A stretch of 64,000 bases of DNA from positions 4,340,001 through 4,404,000 of the forward strand of contig NC_008709.1 in NCBI RefSeq assembly GCF_000015285.1, written 5' to 3'. Under the pieces are notes generated by a model. That model was not told the DNA's origin. It saw only the letters and a program-made list of their open reading frames with translations, and did not search any database. The DNA is from Psychromonas ingrahamii 37. Lineage in GTDB: Bacteria; Pseudomonadota; Gammaproteobacteria; Enterobacterales; Psychromonadaceae. Both the position numbers and the translations under genes were made by a program. Of this stretch, positions 37,593-46,366 are shown one piece after another (position 1 is the first letter of the stretch; each line of letters begins with the position of its first letter).

Positions 37593-38617
37593 TTGAGTAG
37601 ATCAACAACGGTTTTACGCGATATAGTGGCGTGGTTTTGGTTAAGGTTAAATGCCGCTGCCCATTTTTGTTCTGTCATAATGGTATTCACTTTGGGCTCA
37701 AATGGAGTTTCCTCCGTTGTAAGCTGCTGTAAATAAGATGCCCCGGATGTGAGTTCTGACTTTCTTAATTGGTTAAGCATCTGGTAACTGCCTTTGGCAC
37801 TATCAATAAGCCCAATAAGAGTCGACAGGGTATGGTCATTAATGGGCAGAGGTGATCTGGTTAATGTTGTTATATCCTTATCAATAGCGGTTATATTAGT
37901 TGGAATAGATTGCCCGCTGGGAAATCTGTGTCCTTGTCCGGTCACTGTGGTAATTTTACTAGATTGCCGCCATTGAGCGTCACTCATTGATAAAATGAGC
38001 TCATTTTTCTGATTGCTTTTTACGCTGATATCGGTAAAGCCCAACGCTTTATTGAATTGGTTGAGCAGCTCATCGTCAGTCTTTGCCGCTTCAAACATCA
38101 GCAAGCTGATTTTTCCATCAATATTGAGGGTAACCAGCTCATTATCCCAACGCGAGCGATTTAAGTCTAAGCCTTCAATCTTAAATTTAATTTTATTTTC
38201 TGTATTTATCTGCGCGTTTAGCGTTGAATCCAAGACGCGCTTACCAGAAAATTGCGCATCCATTGATGCACTTATTTTTCGTTGCTCCAACCTGATTTTT
38301 GCAGCCTGCTCAGGCTGTAATTCAGATATACCCTGCGCCAAATTTGGTTCGATCATTTTCTTTATTTTGATCAAGCTGCCTGCAATCTCTTTTATTCCCT
38401 GTCTGGCAAGATCAATAGATGCCAGTTCAACATGAGAATCCGATAACGCGAGGGAGGCACCAATATTTTTTGATAACCCGCTGACCTTGTTTTTTTGATT
38501 CGCAGGCTGAAGGCGAGTACCAGCAACATCGGCTAATAAGCTAGGGCTTTTAATCGATGTCGGGCTATTTTGCCCAAGAGAAGATACAGAACTATCTATT
38601 CTAGTGGTTGTTACCAT
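37589..38617 (-). CDS. Flagellin-D1-like protein of unknown role in the flagellar operon
   Basis: 342 residues, no signal peptide. Residues about 65-135 follow the flagellin D1 helix pattern: a helix like LARQGIKEIAGSLIKIKKMI, an Asn/Leu-rich link, then KISASMDAQFSGKRVLDSTL, comparable to flagellin segments ending FNGKKLLDG (in LafA of this cluster, [10 protein letters not shown]). The canonical D0 start is absent. The C-terminal third has another amphipathic helix (STLIGLIDSAKGSYQMLNQL). It could be a hook-associated or LafW-like filament protein, or an adaptor for the actin-like protein two genes upstream. Coupled to flgA. Confidence 0.55.
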   Translation of the reverse strand: MVTTTRIDSSVSSLGQNSPTSIKSPSLLADVAGTRLQPANQKNKVSGLSKNIGASLALSDSHVELASIDLARQGIKEIAGSLIKIKKMIEPNLAQGISELQPEQAAKIRLEQRKISASMDAQFSGKRVLDSTLNAQINTENKIKFKIEGLDLNRSRWDNELVTLNIDGKISLLMFEAAKTDDELLNQFNKALGFTDISVKSNQKNELILSMSDAQWRQSSKITTVTGQGHRFPSGQSIPTNITAIDKDITTLTRSPLPINDHTLSTLIGLIDSAKGSYQMLNQLRKSELTSGASYLQQLTTEETPFEPKVNTIMTEQKWAAAFNLNQNHATISRKTVVDLLK

Positions 38618-38660
38618 AATTCCTATCCGTCATGCCTATTAATATCAATAGCTTGATTGT

Positions 38661-39164
38661 TTAAAATATTTTTTTAGCCTTTATCTTACGGACTAATGCT
38701 AACTTATCAGCCGATATGATTTCTGTCACTTGTGCGGCAGGGAAAGCCCCAGAAGATTCCGCTTCAACCTTTTGAGACCCTTCGTAAGCGACAATAGAGG
38801 CATTAGCGGGAATGACACTGGACATCTTGCTGTCCACGCTTTCCTGCAGCCTCTGCAATGCAGCAAGCACCTCTTTCTGCTGATTATTGATACCCTCTTG
38901 GTGGGAGACCGGAGCGTTCCCGCTATAAAAAAAATCTAACTCATCAAGGCTTGCCGATGATAAATTTTGAGCTAATTTTTCAGCCAGGTCAGGCATTATT
39001 TTCTGCAGATAAAGCCCCGCTAAAAGTGTTTCTCTCTGCTTCAACAGACAGAGATCTGTCTGCCCGTCATCAAACAAAATCTTCCACTTTTTAAGCTCTG
39101 TGAGTGCCGCTTTTTCATTGCTGTTTTTAGGGTCAAGTGGGAACTGAATTCTAACGTTTGCCAT
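38661..39164 (-). CDS. Candidate ParR-like adaptor encoded with ParM
   Basis: 167 residues. The N-terminus VRIQFPLDPKNSNEKAALTE, then LLKQRETLLAGLYLQKIMPD, follows the strand-helix-helix order of R1 ParR (RTIAFKLNPDV..., ...LTAGLALYRQDP, from memory), a ribbon-helix-helix protein. The acidic, low-complexity C-terminal half could be a ParM-capping tail as in ParR, but is longer. The start overlaps the parM stop (TAATG). It occupies the place where fliJ is expected but lacks the long FliJ coiled coil. ParR identity is inference from context and short motifs. Confidence 0.5.
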   Translation of the reverse strand: MANVRIQFPLDPKNSNEKAALTELKKWKILFDDGQTDLCLLKQRETLLAGLYLQKIMPDLAEKLAQNLSSASLDELDFFYSGNAPVSHQEGINNQQKEVLAALQRLQESVDSKMSSVIPANASIVAYEGSQKVEAESSGAFPAAQVTEIISADKLALVRKIKAKKIF

Positions 39165-40171
39165 TATACTACACTTTCTTCTTCACCATCACTTAAGGCA
39201 TACAGCATATTTTCTTTAGCGAGTGCTATCTGTGCATTCTCAAGAATAATGACCCGATCGCCAAGTACAGAATAAGCCGCTTTTACTGCATCATATACGA
39301 GGGGTGCTCCTCCGCCAACAATATAAACACGATTTGGATTTTTGCAGAATTTCTTCATTTCTTCGGCAACAGTCTGACCCAGTTCGTTAATCCGATCTTC
39401 GATTTTTTTCAGTACAACATCAACTTGACTCAAGTCATTAATCACTTCTTTTACAAATTCACTATCGTGACGGTTTTTAATCAGCTCGTTGGCCACCAGA
39501 TAAGATGCATCGCTGTCGGCATTTGCCAGAGCTTGTCTCGCGGTATTAGTCACCAGCCCGACGCCAATTTCAGTGTTGCCGTAAACACTTGATATTTCAT
39601 CAAACTGCCCCACTATCACAGCGCTATCAACCGTTGTACCACCTATATCAATAACTAAAGAGCGGCTAAATTCATTAACATTTGATTCCAATAAAGTTGA
39701 AAGTACCGCGGGCACACTTTCCGGCATAACCTCGACGGCAGCTATATTAAAAACCTTACCTTTATTGAGCACCAGAGTGCGCATCAGATTATCTTTTTTG
39801 CGCTGGATATTCCCTTCATTTTTTTGGCAGTCATCGGCATTATAATAAGCGGTAATCGGCAGCGTCGCGACAATCTTAATCTTCTGCGGCTTAAGGCCAG
39901 TCTTTAATAAAGCATGGTGTACTGACAATAAATTAAGATCTGAATACTGATAATCAATATGTGTTGTCTCCAGGGCTTTATCCGAAGTAATATCATAAGT
40001 ATATTTTGTTTCCCCGACTAAATAATTGGAGATCACTTTATCGGCACGCAGTGCCGCACTTTTCCAGCCTTTACGAAATGAATTCGGACTGATAATTGTC
40101 TCTATTTTTGTACCGTCAAACCAGGAAATTTTTACATTTGTACTGCCGTCATCGACTGAAATCGTAAGCAT
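39164..40171 (-). CDS. parM: ParM-type actin-like ATPase inside a lateral flagellar operon
   Basis: 335 residues (R1 ParM: 320). Actin-fold motifs: phosphate 1 ISVDDGSTNVKISW (4-17), phosphate 2 LVIDIGGTTVDSAVI (172-186) with the Asp equivalent to R1 Asp170, adenosine motif VYIVGGGAPLVYDAVK (282-297). Many blocks match remembered R1 ParM: ISPNSF, QYSD, VHHALL, VMPES, IDxGGTT. ParM forms filaments that push plasmids apart when bound by ParR-parC. Here it starts 3 nt after fliI and is coupled to the ParR-like gene, with no room for upstream parC iterons. A flagellar role is therefore inferred; the function is unknown. Confidence 0.88.
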   Translation of the reverse strand: MLTISVDDGSTNVKISWFDGTKIETIISPNSFRKGWKSAALRADKVISNYLVGETKYTYDITSDKALETTHIDYQYSDLNLLSVHHALLKTGLKPQKIKIVATLPITAYYNADDCQKNEGNIQRKKDNLMRTLVLNKGKVFNIAAVEVMPESVPAVLSTLLESNVNEFSRSLVIDIGGTTVDSAVIVGQFDEISSVYGNTEIGVGLVTNTARQALANADSDASYLVANELIKNRHDSEFVKEVINDLSQVDVVLKKIEDRINELGQTVAEEMKKFCKNPNRVYIVGGGAPLVYDAVKAAYSVLGDRVIILENAQIALAKENMLYALSDGEEESVV

Positions 40172-40174
40172 TTT

Positions 40175-41485
40175 TTACTTTCCTTTAAAAATAAGTGCTA
40201 ATTGTTGGCAGCTTTCTTCAAAGCTGACATATTGAATGGTATTTTGCATCAGTAATTTTTCTATGATTGGATTTTTTTGGATTGCTTCATCAAGTTCCGG
40301 ATCATTGCCCTGCTGGTAACCTCCTAATGCAATCAAGTCTTTGGCCTTGTTATACATACTGTAAAGGCGTTTGCATTGTCTTGCTATTTGCAGATGAGGT
40401 TCACTTACCACGGCATCCATACAGCGGCTGATGGATTTTTCGATATCCACGGCCGGAAACTGCCCTCGCTGGGCAAGTTCTTTAGATAGTACTATATGGC
40501 CGTCCAGAATCGCTTTTGCCGTATCAACAACCGGATCATAGTCCTCATCCCCCTCGGACAAAATGGTGTAAATAGCGGTCATGGTGCCGGCATTTTCATG
40601 ACCATTTCCGGATCGCTCCAATAAGGGAGGGATAAATGAAAAAACAGAGGGAGGATAACCCTTGATGGCAGGCAGCTCCCCCAGAGAAATTGCCACTTCA
40701 CGTTGCGCCATGGCGTAACGTGTTAAGGAGTCCACCAGCAGTAAAACGTTAGCGCCTTTGTCCCGATAATATTCCGCCACAGAATGGCACAATTCGGTGG
40801 CCTGAATACGCATCAGAGGTGATTGATCCGCTGGCGCTGCAATCACTACGGATTTTTTTAAACCTTCCGCACCAATATTTTTTTCAATAAATTCCCGAAC
40901 TTCTCTGTTTCTTTCTCCTATCAGCCCAACTACAACCACATCAGCTTCTGAGAATTTAGTGATCATCCCCATCAGAACAGACTTACCAACACCACTGCCG
41001 GCAACCAAACCAACACGTTGCCCTTTAGCAAGCGTTAATAAACCATTAATCGATTTTATGCCCACATCGAAAGGCTCACTGATAGGTTTCTTTTTTAAGA
41101 TATTGATGGCTTCTGCGCTGCGCAGGGTAATAGTATCAATCCCCCGAGGAGATGGCAGGTCATCAATCGCTTCGCCGTGGGCATTTAATACACGCCCCAA
41201 CCAAGAGTTATCAATATGATAGTGCTCAGTTTTTTTAAGCGGGATAACTTTTGAACCAACATAAATAGTCGAAAACGGGTGATATGGCATTAAGAAGGCT
41301 TTTGCACGTTTTATACCAATCACTTTAACTTTTATATTTTCAACATCCGTTTCAATAATACAATCTTGATTCAAACGGAATCGGCAGCCTTCGGCAACAA
41401 TCAGCTGGTTATTGGCATTAATAACCTTTCCTGTCAGGGTCGCAATCGGTACATCCGTAATAGTGCTGCCAGAAAACAAGTTCAT
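40175..41485 (-). CDS. fliI: Flagellum-specific export ATPase FliI (lateral system)
   Basis: 436 residues. Walker A GLVAGSGVGKSVLMGM (about 160), Walker B VLLLVDSLTRYAMAQREVAI (about 245) and the F1-beta-like SGNGHENAGTMTAIYTILSE region are intact. It energises type III export of rod, hook and filament proteins. It shares one nucleotide with the end of fliH. It is followed after 3 nt by the ParM-like gene rather than fliJ. Confidence 0.96.
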   Translation of the reverse strand: MNLFSGSTITDVPIATLTGKVINANNQLIVAEGCRFRLNQDCIIETDVENIKVKVIGIKRAKAFLMPYHPFSTIYVGSKVIPLKKTEHYHIDNSWLGRVLNAHGEAIDDLPSPRGIDTITLRSAEAINILKKKPISEPFDVGIKSINGLLTLAKGQRVGLVAGSGVGKSVLMGMITKFSEADVVVVGLIGERNREVREFIEKNIGAEGLKKSVVIAAPADQSPLMRIQATELCHSVAEYYRDKGANVLLLVDSLTRYAMAQREVAISLGELPAIKGYPPSVFSFIPPLLERSGNGHENAGTMTAIYTILSEGDEDYDPVVDTAKAILDGHIVLSKELAQRGQFPAVDIEKSISRCMDAVVSEPHLQIARQCKRLYSMYNKAKDLIALGGYQQGNDPELDEAIQKNPIIEKLLMQNTIQYVSFEESCQQLALIFKGK

Positions 41486-42162
41486 CAGCTAATCTGCTCT
41501 ATCATGGTCTGCATTTTTTCCTGCGCATTCATTTTAATATCAACCAGGTTGGTATTAACTTCGCAGCAGCCAGGCTTAATTAGAATATTAGATTTTAGTT
41601 TCCAGTTCGCATCCGGCAGCGGTCCTAAACTAGTAATACGCTGGTAATCCTGCTCGTTTAATGAAATCAACACGGTAGTTGGCTGCTCTGGTAAAGAGGC
41701 GATACTGTCCTCAATCCACTGCACAATAATCTCCGGATTAAGTGCCAGCTCTTTATTAATCACTTTTTGTGTTATTTCAGTGATCATGCTGATCGATGCC
41801 CGCTTAACATCCTCTTTCAGGGTGGCGGTAATAGTTTGCGACTCAATCACTGCGCTATTCAGGGCAGATAAAGTAAGATCTATTTCTTTTTTACTTTCTT
41901 CTGTGCCCTCTTTCACGCCTTGTAATAATCCCGTACCGTAACCTTCTTTTTTGCCTTGTTCAAAGCCTGTTTCATAACCTGCCTGTTGACCATTTTCAAA
42001 GGCATCTTTAAAAACTTTATCGATCATCTCCTGCGAATACACCGCGCTAACCGTCGATGCTGCGGTCAAATCCGAGTTAGCTTTAAAGGCTGCACTCTTC
42101 AAAGAGGGGAAGACATAAGCAATAAATGCTCTTGAGTCTGCCTTGCGGATTATATCGCCCAT
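41485..42162 (-). CDS. fliH: Flagellar assembly protein FliH (lateral system)
   Basis: 225 residues. The central GxxxG-rich helix region (NGQQAGYETGFEQGKKEGYG, residues about 60-80) is characteristic of FliH, followed by the V/A-ATPase subunit-E-like C-terminal domain. FliH regulates and docks FliI at the export gate/C ring. It lies 3 nt after fliG and touches fliI by one base. Confidence 0.88.
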   Translation of the reverse strand: MGDIIRKADSRAFIAYVFPSLKSAAFKANSDLTAASTVSAVYSQEMIDKVFKDAFENGQQAGYETGFEQGKKEGYGTGLLQGVKEGTEESKKEIDLTLSALNSAVIESQTITATLKEDVKRASISMITEITQKVINKELALNPEIIVQWIEDSIASLPEQPTTVLISLNEQDYQRITSLGPLPDANWKLKSNILIKPGCCEVNTNLVDIKMNAQEKMQTMIEQIS

Positions 42163-42165
42163 GTA

Positions 42166-43221
42166 TTACTCGACAACACTTTCAGTATATAAAATAAGCT
42201 CTATTACACCCCTGCGATTCAGATCTCTCAAGGTCTCCATAATCTCTGCTTGAGCATTCTTTACCACGCTGATTGGCATGCCGCCCAACTCTTTTATCTC
42301 GCTTTCAAGATCGGCAGCAAGACGTTTAGGTAAGCTTTTTAAGATATCCTGCTTGAATTCAGGTGTTGCACCTTTAAGCGCAACAGCCCATAAATCATGG
42401 GTAATATGTTGATGGATAAGCTCAAGTGTCTGTTCGGTTTGATTAGCAATGACATAGAAGTCAAACATATCATTTTCAATTTGTTGAACAACATCGCTAT
42501 TCTTCTCTTTTAATGAATGCATAATGGCCGATTTATCACCACCGTAATGATTAATAATATCGACTACCTGCTTAATGCCTTTTAATGAACCGTTTTTATT
42601 TTCAGTATATTCCGTCGCACAGCGCTCAATCAGCTCTAATAAATCATCTGCAACATTCTGCTCTAATTCCTCAATCTGTGTAATGCGGTAAAGCAAGTCA
42701 ATACGAGTCTTTTCTGAAAATAACGTAAATATTTCAGAGCTTGTTTCTGCGGGTAAATAAGCCAGAAAGACACTTTGCATTTTGGCATGTTCATTAGCAA
42801 TACTTTTCATCAGAATTTCAGCTGAAATCCATTGTAGTTTCTGCATTTTGTTTTTGATTTCATCACCGTAGAGATCAGCGACCAGTCCCTTGGCTATATT
42901 GCCATCCAGGGCACTATTGAGCATATTATCAATAAAGTTTTTTGAAGCGCCATGAATCCCCGAGTGCTGCTTGAAGTCATTAAAAAAGTCTTCAATCACA
43001 TCTTTTGCCTGTGTCGTTTTAATATCAGATAATGTCGACATTACCTTTGCCACTTTCTGTACTTCGTCACGGCTAAAATTTCTTAATACCCCCGCGGCAA
43101 TCTCTTCTCCCATGCCAAGCAGCAATAAAGCGGCCTGCTCTACCTTTGAAAGGGCAAGTGGCTCGTTAGAAACGCTGGGTAAATCAGAATCTGTTATTGT
43201 AGTATCTTTATTTTCCATCAT
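42166..43221 (-). CDS. fliG: Flagellar motor switch protein FliG (lateral system)
   Basis: 351 residues, three FliG domains. LSKVEQAALLLLGMGEEIAA starts the N domain that binds FliF. The middle domain has YGGDKSAIMHSLKEKNSDVV. The C-terminal torque domain includes LWAVALKGATPEFKQDILKS and LPKRLAADLESEIKELG with charged residues that meet the stator. C-terminal extension is normal. Between fliF (6-nt gap) and fliH. Confidence 0.93.
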   Translation of the reverse strand: MMENKDTTITDSDLPSVSNEPLALSKVEQAALLLLGMGEEIAAGVLRNFSRDEVQKVAKVMSTLSDIKTTQAKDVIEDFFNDFKQHSGIHGASKNFIDNMLNSALDGNIAKGLVADLYGDEIKNKMQKLQWISAEILMKSIANEHAKMQSVFLAYLPAETSSEIFTLFSEKTRIDLLYRITQIEELEQNVADDLLELIERCATEYTENKNGSLKGIKQVVDIINHYGGDKSAIMHSLKEKNSDVVQQIENDMFDFYVIANQTEQTLELIHQHITHDLWAVALKGATPEFKQDILKSLPKRLAADLESEIKELGGMPISVVKNAQAEIMETLRDLNRRGVIELILYTESVVE

Positions 43222-43227
43222 AAGCCC

Positions 43228-44976
43228 TTATGCGTTAACCCAATTTTTCAATATTTCACTGACACGATTTGGGTGTTCTTTGGAGATAAGCTGCAAATGC
43301 TGAATTTGAACACTAAGCGGTGAGTTTGGACTCGGCAGCATCTGCATCATTGAATCATTACCGCTGGCAGTCTCACCAATTCCATATTCAGCTAAACGCT
43401 GTGCAAATTCTTTTTCTTTATCCTGCGTACTTTGCGCAATTGCTTGATGCTCTGCTGGTAATGGTCCGGCATCCTTCGCTGAATTATTAACAGTAATATG
43501 TTTAATCAACGGTCTTAACACCACAATAATCAGCATCATTGCGACTAAGCCACTGATAATTATTTTCAGTAACGATTGCCACCTGGTTTCTTCATACCAG
43601 GCTGCAGCAACGGGATTGGTGACCTGAATGGGTGAAAATGTAAAACTAGTGACATTAATGCTGTCACCCCTGTTCAAATCAAGCCCTACCGCGCTAGAGA
43701 TCATTGCATTTATTTTTGACAACTCATCAGCTGTCCACTCACCATCCGGGGCAATATCTTTATTAATGACCACAGATAATGAAATATGATTAATCTTGCC
43801 CTGCTGATATTCCGTATGAGTGACTGAACTGCCAACGGCATATTTTCGATTTAATTCACGGCGCAATTTCTTTTTACTGTTGTTGGGTGTACTTTCTTGT
43901 CCATCAACCACCGGTGGAGTGCTACTTAATGATCCGGGAATCCCGATCGCAATATCTGACTGATCGTCATCCTCAATACTCATTTCGCTGAGCAAAACTG
44001 GCGTAGCATCAAACCTTTCCATGGTTTCTTGTTTTTTCGAAAAATCGATATCCGCAGCACTTTCAATACGGAAGTTATTCTCACCAAGAATCGGGATTAA
44101 CATCGATTTTGCTTGTTTCTTGATCTGCTGTTCAATGCCTGCTTTATACTCTAACTGTTTAGACGACGCTAATGAATATTCGCCATCATTAACATCATCA
44201 CTGAGTAAACGACCCGATTGATCGGTAATTGAAACAGATTCCGGATTGAGATTATTCACACTGCCGGCGACCAGATTCATAATAGAAGTAATCTGTGCAA
44301 CACTCAGTTTATCGCCGGATTTAACATCCAGCATTACCGCTGCGGTCGCAATATTATCGCCTCGGCCGACGAACAAATTTTCCTTAGGAATAGCTAAATG
44401 CACTCGGGCATTATTAATCGCATTCAGTGACATAATAGTTTTAGCCAGTTCCCCCTCAAGACCAAGATTATATCGCGCATTCTCAATAAACTGACTTGTA
44501 CCTAGTGCAGATTGCTTTCCAAGCACGCTCAAACCTTCGGGGAGTGTTGCTTTTACGCCCTTTGCCGCGAGTAACATTCTAATTTTTGCAACTTCGCCAT
44601 CTTCAACTAAAATCAGACCGGTATCGGGCTGCATTTGATATTTTATGTTTTCAGCTTCTAATGCAGCCAGAATATCACTGTTATTATAGGGCTCCTGTAT
44701 ACCGTAAAGCGGACGGTAGTTGCTTGAGGATGACCATAATAAAATAACCAGTATGGTCACTAGTGCAGTTAAAAATACCGTGATAACAGCAAAACTTTTA
44801 CGTGAGTTTTTTAACAAATAAAGTATTTTTCCCCAGACGCTTAATGCCGAAAAAAGGGTATCTTCAGCAACTCCCTTGCCTGTTTTTCTATTTACAAATC
44901 GGCCGTTTGCTTCGCCGCTTTTGTCTGCTAAGTTACCCGGTAGTGTATTTTTACGGGCGGGCATTGAGTGTTCCAT
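43228..44976 (-). CDS. fliF: Flagellar MS-ring protein FliF (lateral system)
   Basis: 582 residues. An N-terminal membrane helix (AVITVFLTALVTILVILLWS, about residue 65) is followed by the ring-building motifs YRPLYGIQEPYNNSDILAAL and ARVHLAIPKENLFV, and the C-terminal helix (ISGLVAMMLIIVVLRPLIKH, about 475). The last about 30 residues (EHPNRVSEILKNWVNA) form the FliG-binding tail. It is the membrane base of the lateral basal body. Lies 12 nt after fliE. Confidence 0.95.
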   Translation of the reverse strand: MEHSMPARKNTLPGNLADKSGEANGRFVNRKTGKGVAEDTLFSALSVWGKILYLLKNSRKSFAVITVFLTALVTILVILLWSSSSNYRPLYGIQEPYNNSDILAALEAENIKYQMQPDTGLILVEDGEVAKIRMLLAAKGVKATLPEGLSVLGKQSALGTSQFIENARYNLGLEGELAKTIMSLNAINNARVHLAIPKENLFVGRGDNIATAAVMLDVKSGDKLSVAQITSIMNLVAGSVNNLNPESVSITDQSGRLLSDDVNDGEYSLASSKQLEYKAGIEQQIKKQAKSMLIPILGENNFRIESAADIDFSKKQETMERFDATPVLLSEMSIEDDDQSDIAIGIPGSLSSTPPVVDGQESTPNNSKKKLRRELNRKYAVGSSVTHTEYQQGKINHISLSVVINKDIAPDGEWTADELSKINAMISSAVGLDLNRGDSINVTSFTFSPIQVTNPVAAAWYEETRWQSLLKIIISGLVAMMLIIVVLRPLIKHITVNNSAKDAGPLPAEHQAIAQSTQDKEKEFAQRLAEYGIGETASGNDSMMQMLPSPNSPLSVQIQHLQLISKEHPNRVSEILKNWVNA

Positions 44977-44988
44977 GACATAACCTTA

Positions 44989-45318
44989 TTAAACTGACAT
45001 CTTCATAACTTCATCAAAACTTGATAACAATTTATTTCGAACCTGCATTAGAGCGGTAAAGGACAGGCTTGCTTTTTGTGCGGCAACTACTGCGCCAATC
45101 AGATCATCACTTTTACCTAATTCAACCGCATTAATCTTCTGGGTTGCAGACACCTGCTGATCATTAACACTATTGAGTACTGAGATAAGTGTTTTACTAA
45201 AATCGACCTGCGGGGTAGCAGCGAAATTATTTGCCTTGATAGGCGAACTCTTTATATCCGATATTTTTTGCAGATGATCTGCATTGAGCAAGCTAGTCGC
45301 TGAAATATTCATAAGCAT
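44989..45318 (-). CDS. fliE: Flagellar hook-basal body protein FliE (lateral system)
   Basis: 109 residues, usual FliE size. PQVDFSKTLISVLNSVNDQQ and the C-terminal KASLSFTALMQVRNKLLSSF followed by DEVMKM are the FliE signature. FliE joins the MS ring to the rod. It is the first gene of the fliEFGHI-parM segment. In Vibrio/Aeromonas lateral loci, as I recall, lafK lies just before it; here only a 160-bp spacer with a GCAGAT/ATCTGC hairpin (45375-45393) separates it from the MotY-like gene. Confidence 0.9.
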   Translation of the reverse strand: MLMNISATSLLNADHLQKISDIKSSPIKANNFAATPQVDFSKTLISVLNSVNDQQVSATQKINAVELGKSDDLIGAVVAAQKASLSFTALMQVRNKLLSSFDEVMKMSV

Positions 45319-45478
45319 TCCTGTAGTGTTTAATTTGTACTGCTTCTAGGAAAAATTTGGCTATTGTTATATCAGCAGATTGTTTTTATCTGCCATTATA
45401 TTTCTCTTAGTTAACCGAACTTTGAAGCATATCGATAAAGACAACTATTTTTAATACTTTCACTATCAACCCCATCGT

Positions 45479-46366
45479 CTAATTTAGATTGTTTGTTTTT
45501 GCATTCGCCTTAACCAAACGGATAGATACTCGCCTGTTTTTTTCGCGCCCTTCGGCACTATCATTGCTCGCTATAGGGTAGCGCCCCCCGTGCCCCCGTA
45601 TTTCAATTAAATCCATATTTACCGAATTATTAATTAATGTCTGTGCAATTTCATCGGCTCTAAATTTGGACAATCTGAGGTTCTGGCTTGAATTTCCATA
45701 CTTATCCGAGTGTCCATCGATCAGTATTTTTACGACACTTTGATCTTTATTAATATAATCGCTGAGTTTTACCAAATCTTTAGTTTGCGTTTTATTTAGC
45801 TTATATTGATTTTCAATATAGTTAAAAGAGAGCTGATTTATCTCTTCATAATTAATAACGGGTAATTGATTCGCGCATTGATTAAAAGAAACGGTCTCTT
45901 TCTGCCATGAAGTGGTTGGAAGAGAAACAATATACATAACCTCTGTATTCGACATGGAATAAAATTGTAACCAGCTGCCGGCGAGCATATGCTGGAAAAT
46001 GGTCTCTACCCCCTGACGAAAGTTAATACTATTCTCGCCAATACTATCAGCCATAATCTGCTCTTGTGGAGAGGCTTGCAGCTCATACCAAGGGGCATTA
46101 ATAACCTCGGCAAATGACTCCTTTATGGCTGCCGCAGAATGAATGCGCGAGTAAATCAACAGCTGTAAACTCTGACCCGATTCTGCAATAAAAGATACTT
46201 TAAAACCCCAGTCTGGAATTTCCGTATAAATCTCACAGCGGTCGAACTTAAGCTCCGTTTTCCACGTTGTATTATCCATTTCTCCTTGATAATGGATGGG
46301 TATGGCGGCAATCCCCCCCGTAAATAAAAGTAAAAGGGTTAAAAAAAGTTTTAGGCTACAACTCAT
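45479..46366 (-). CDS. MotY-like T-ring protein (lateral motor)
   Basis: 295 residues. A signal peptide (MSCSLKLFLTLLLLFTGGIA) is followed by a MotY-type N-terminal domain (CEIYTEIPDWGFKVSFIAES, LQFYSMSNTEVMYIVSLPTT) that binds the P ring. The C-terminal OmpA-like peptidoglycan-binding domain has DGHSDKYGNSSQNLRLS and GREKNRRVSIRL. MotY surrounds the basal body and recruits the stator in Vibrio and Pseudomonas; a lateral MotY is known in V. parahaemolyticus. Its start overlaps the flgL stop by 4 nt. Confidence 0.85.
   Translation of the reverse strand: MSCSLKLFLTLLLLFTGGIAAIPIHYQGEMDNTTWKTELKFDRCEIYTEIPDWGFKVSFIAESGQSLQLLIYSRIHSAAAIKESFAEVINAPWYELQASPQEQIMADSIGENSINFRQGVETIFQHMLAGSWLQFYSMSNTEVMYIVSLPTTSWQKETVSFNQCANQLPVINYEEINQLSFNYIENQYKLNKTQTKDLVKLSDYINKDQSVVKILIDGHSDKYGNSSQNLRLSKFRADEIAQTLINNSVNMDLIEIRGHGGRYPIASNDSAEGREKNRRVSIRLVKANAKTNNLN

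Noticed and set aside
38661-40171. parMR as sign of an integrated plasmid
   Set aside because: No replication initiator, parC iterons, integrase or transfer gene is nearby, and both genes are tightly coupled to fliI upstream and close to flagellar genes downstream.
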